Assembly: GCA_030430835.1 (NCBI GenBank)
Contig: JAUIKJ010000121.1
Span: 1-8,070 of the forward strand
Source: Candidatus Hydrogenedentota bacterium
Lineage (GTDB): Bacteria > Hydrogenedentota > Hydrogenedentia > Hydrogenedentales > JAEUWI01
Direction of reading: 5' to 3'
DNA: 8,070 nucleotides
The notes under the pieces were generated by a model. That model searched no databases and had not been told where the DNA came from. It saw nothing but the letters and a program-made list of their open reading frames with translations. Made by a program: the position numbers and the translations under genes. Shown here in pieces: positions 6,235 through 8,070 of the stretch; position 1 is the first letter of the stretch; each line of letters starts with the position of its first letter.

Positions 6235-7711
6235 GTGTGCAGCCTTGCGCGCCGAGGGGCGCATTCAACAATTGTTCTTTCAGTTCCGCCGCGGCATCCG
6301 ACAACAGCACCCGGTATATCTCCGGATTGCGCAGGCGCGTGTATTCCTCGGGCAAGGCGTGTATCTGGTCCTGTGCCCGCTGCCGCACGGCATGGATCGA
6401 CGGCGACGCCGCCACGCGCTTGCCCGCCGCCAGCACCGTCTGCAGCAGGGGCTCGGCACGCGCGGCTTCGCCGAGTACAACGCGCCGATTCGTAAACGTG
6501 CGCGGCCGCGCCTCGAGCCGCCCGGTGTCGTGTGGGTCTTCCCCGGCCAGACGCATCACGTCGCCGATCGGCTCGTCGTCGGTATTGTAATACCGGTAGA
6601 CCTGCTTGCGCCCGGGATCGGTCGCCTTCTCGGGATTGGACGAGATCTTTATCCGCGGCTGCCACTTGCCGTCAGCATAGACGGACGCCAGTTTGTAGAC
6701 GCCATTGAAGGCCGGGCAATCGTGCGAGGTGATGAGGTGCGTCCCCACGCCCCACGCGTTGATCTTCGCCCCCTGCCGCTTGAGGTCGGCGATGAGGTCT
6801 TCCTCCAGATCGTTCGACGCCACAATCAGCGGATCCTCGAAACCCGCGTCGCGCATCATCTGCCACGCGGCCTTGCTCAGCTTCGCGAGGTCGCCCGAGT
6901 CGAGGCGAATCGCCGGGCGTATCTTCTGGCCCGCGTCGTGCAGTTCACGGAAGACCTGGATCGCGTTCGGCACGCCGCTCTCCAGCGTGTCGTAGGTATC
7001 CACCAGCAGGGTGCAGCGGTCGGGATAGTGCCGCGCGAAGGCGCGAAAGGCTTCGATCTCGCTGTCGAAACCCATCACCCAACTGTGCGCATGGGTGCCG
7101 GAGATGGGGATGCCGTAGACCTTCCCCGCCAGCACATTCGACGACGAGCTACACCCGCCGATATACGCCGCGCGCGATCCGCTGATCCCGCCATCGGGGC
7201 CATGCGCGCGGCGCAGGCCAAACTCCATCACCGGCTCGCCATCGGCCGCGAGACAGATCCGCGCGGCCTTCGTCGCGATCAGGGTCTGGTAGTTCAGGAG
7301 ATTCAGCAGCGCCGTCTCCAGCAATTGCGCCTCGAAGAGCGAACCCTCCACCTCCACGATCGGTTCGTAGGGATAGACCAGCGTCCCCTCGGGCATCGCG
7401 CGCACGGTACACCCCGGCCGGAAGGCCCGCAGGAAATCGAGGAAACCGGCATCGAAGATGCCAAGCGTATCCAGATAGGCGACGTCGTCCTCCTCGAAAC
7501 GCAGGTTCTCGAGGTAGTCCAGAAAGGGCGCGAGGCCCGCGGTGATCGCAAAGCCCGCCTGCGGCGGCAGGTTGCGGAAGTAATACTCAAAGGCCACCGG
7601 CTGATCCGTGCGCTGGTCCTTCCAGTGCCCCGCCATCATGGTGAGTTGATAGAGATCCGTCAGCAGCGCGAGCCCGCGCCGCTGTACCCAGCCGTCCGTG
7701 GGACCGCTCAC
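6077..7711 (-). CDS. pncB: Nicotinate phosphoribosyltransferase, with an unexpected C-terminal overrun
   Basis: Makes nicotinate mononucleotide from nicotinate and PRPP, using ATP, in the Preiss-Handler NAD salvage pathway (cytosol). The family is clear from TDLYQLTMMAGHW (18-30), VAFEYYFRNLPP, EFGLRRAHGPDGG (163-175), the active-site GTHAHSWVMGF (205-215, with H207 in the usual catalytic-His region), IRLDSGDLAKLSK (268-280) and WGVGTHLITS (320-329). The homologous part ends near residue 482 (ELKEQLL, about 6266), a normal length. The frame then continues 62 more residues, rich in Arg, Pro and His, to TGA at 6079-6077. These lie over the membrane-protein gene in another frame, so the true end is probably near 6265 and a stop was lost or shifted. 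Start GTG at 7711, with GGAGG (7723-7719) at 7 nt, overlapping the pncA stop as GTGA. Confidence 0.93.
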   Translation of the reverse strand: MSGPTDGWVQRRGLALLTDLYQLTMMAGHWKDQRTDQPVAFEYYFRNLPPQAGFAITAGLAPFLDYLENLRFEEDDVAYLDTLGIFDAGFLDFLRAFRPGCTVRAMPEGTLVYPYEPIVEVEGSLFEAQLLETALLNLLNYQTLIATKAARICLAADGEPVMEFGLRRAHGPDGGISGSRAAYIGGCSSSSNVLAGKVYGIPISGTHAHSWVMGFDSEIEAFRAFARHYPDRCTLLVDTYDTLESGVPNAIQVFRELHDAGQKIRPAIRLDSGDLAKLSKAAWQMMRDAGFEDPLIVASNDLEEDLIADLKRQGAKINAWGVGTHLITSHDCPAFNGVYKLASVYADGKWQPRIKISSNPEKATDPGRKQVYRYYNTDDEPIGDVMRLAGEDPHDTGRLEARPRTFTNRRVVLGEAARAEPLLQTVLAAGKRVAASPSIHAVRQRAQDQIHALPEEYTRLRNPEIYRVLLSDAAAELKEQLLNAPLGAQGCTHGRHERKPNLVSGGPALPPGLAVDCAHRIHLPVLRHPAVVHQAPVLRRRARW

Positions 7712-8070
7712 AAAATTTCCTCCGCGCTGCAGACCTGCGCGCCCGCCGCTTCCACTTCACGCAGCGCCGCCGCGCTCGATTCTTCCGCCACGCCCCGGCA
7801 CGCGTCGTGCAACACCACTGTGGCATAGCCCGCGGCCAGCGCGCCGAGCGCCGTCGCCTTCACGCAATAGTCCGTGGCCAGCCCACAGACGAAAACCCGA
7901 GTGATCCCCCGCCGCTTCAGCTCCGTATCCAGCTCTGGATTCGCGAAGCCGCTGTATTCCTCGACATCCGGGTCGGTGCCCTTGGAGATGATCCGCGCAT
8001 CCATCGGCACATGCAGGCTGCCGTGAAACTCCGCGCCCGGCGAATACTGCACGCAGTGCTCCGGCCAGCT
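7708..8070 (-). CDS. pncA: Nicotinamidase (PncA-type, isochorismatase fold), C-terminal part
   Basis: Hydrolyses nicotinamide to nicotinate and ammonia, supplying the substrate of the next gene's enzyme. The gene runs off the right edge; 120 residues are visible, about the C-terminal 60% of a normal PncA. The edge begins WPEHCVQYSPGAEFH, whose His matches the metal-ligand His of the WPxHC motif. The catalytic Lys lies in ISKGTDPDVEEYSGF (codon 7983-7981) and the nucleophilic Cys in GLATDYCVKATALGA (codon 7866-7864). The catalytic Asp and the other metal ligands lie outside the window. A GTG at 8052 codes for the Val in HCVQ and is not a start. The stop TGA (7710-7708) shares bases with the pncB GTG, so the two are translationally coupled. 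Confidence 0.95.
   Translation of the reverse strand, partial: SWPEHCVQYSPGAEFHGSLHVPMDARIISKGTDPDVEEYSGFANPELDTELKRRGITRVFVCGLATDYCVKATALGALAAGYATVVLHDACRGVAEESSAAALREVEAAGAQVCSAEEIL

Noticed and set aside
6224..7828. A 534-codon open frame on the plus strand, antisense to pncB and pncA
   Set aside because: The translation is Arg/His/Leu-rich with no recognisable motif. The opposite strand encodes clear, motif-complete enzymes. Long antisense frames are common in GC-rich DNA.

Overview
This is a GC-rich stretch of bacterial chromosome. By eye it is roughly 60-65% G+C. It is densely coded and has almost no spare DNA. An hrcA-grpE-dnaK heat-shock cluster under a perfect CIRCE operator, GT4 glycosyltransferases and a Preiss-Handler NAD salvage pair are each widespread, so the phylum cannot be fixed from this window. 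The codon usage and the unnamed two-TM membrane protein recall planctobacterial-type or other environmental lineages, but that is only an impression.

Left part, minus strand (about 1-2590). A sigma-70-type promoter (TTGACA, 17 bp, TAGACT) is followed at once by a perfect CIRCE inverted repeat, then hrcA, grpE and the first third of dnaK, which runs off the left edge. This is the classic self-regulated chaperone operon: HrcA represses it at CIRCE, and GrpE and DnaK are its products. dnaK is not open as given. It loses about 7 bp at codons 38-40, which shifts the frame, while the residues on both sides match DnaK almost perfectly. A terminator-like hairpin lies between grpE and dnaK.

Middle, plus strand (about 2650-4926). 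Transcribed divergently from the heat-shock operon are two related GT4 glycosyltransferases of the MtfB/WbaZ type. They are translationally coupled through a TGATG overlap and probably add successive sugars to a surface polysaccharide.

Right part, minus strand (about 4933-8070). A compact run of four genes reads leftward: pncA (nicotinamidase, cut by the right edge), pncB (nicotinate phosphoribosyltransferase, joined by a GTGA overlap), a two-TM membrane protein of unknown function, and a short-chain dehydrogenase with an NADP-type fold. The first two convert nicotinamide to nicotinate mononucleotide. The pncB frame runs about 62 codons past the expected protein end and into the membrane-protein gene, which suggests a lost stop or a second indel.

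No mobile element, CRISPR array, tRNA or rRNA was seen, and no clear new system. The points most worth checking are the dnaK frameshift, the pncB overrun, the hairpin between grpE and dnaK, and the uncharacterised membrane protein in the NAD salvage operon.
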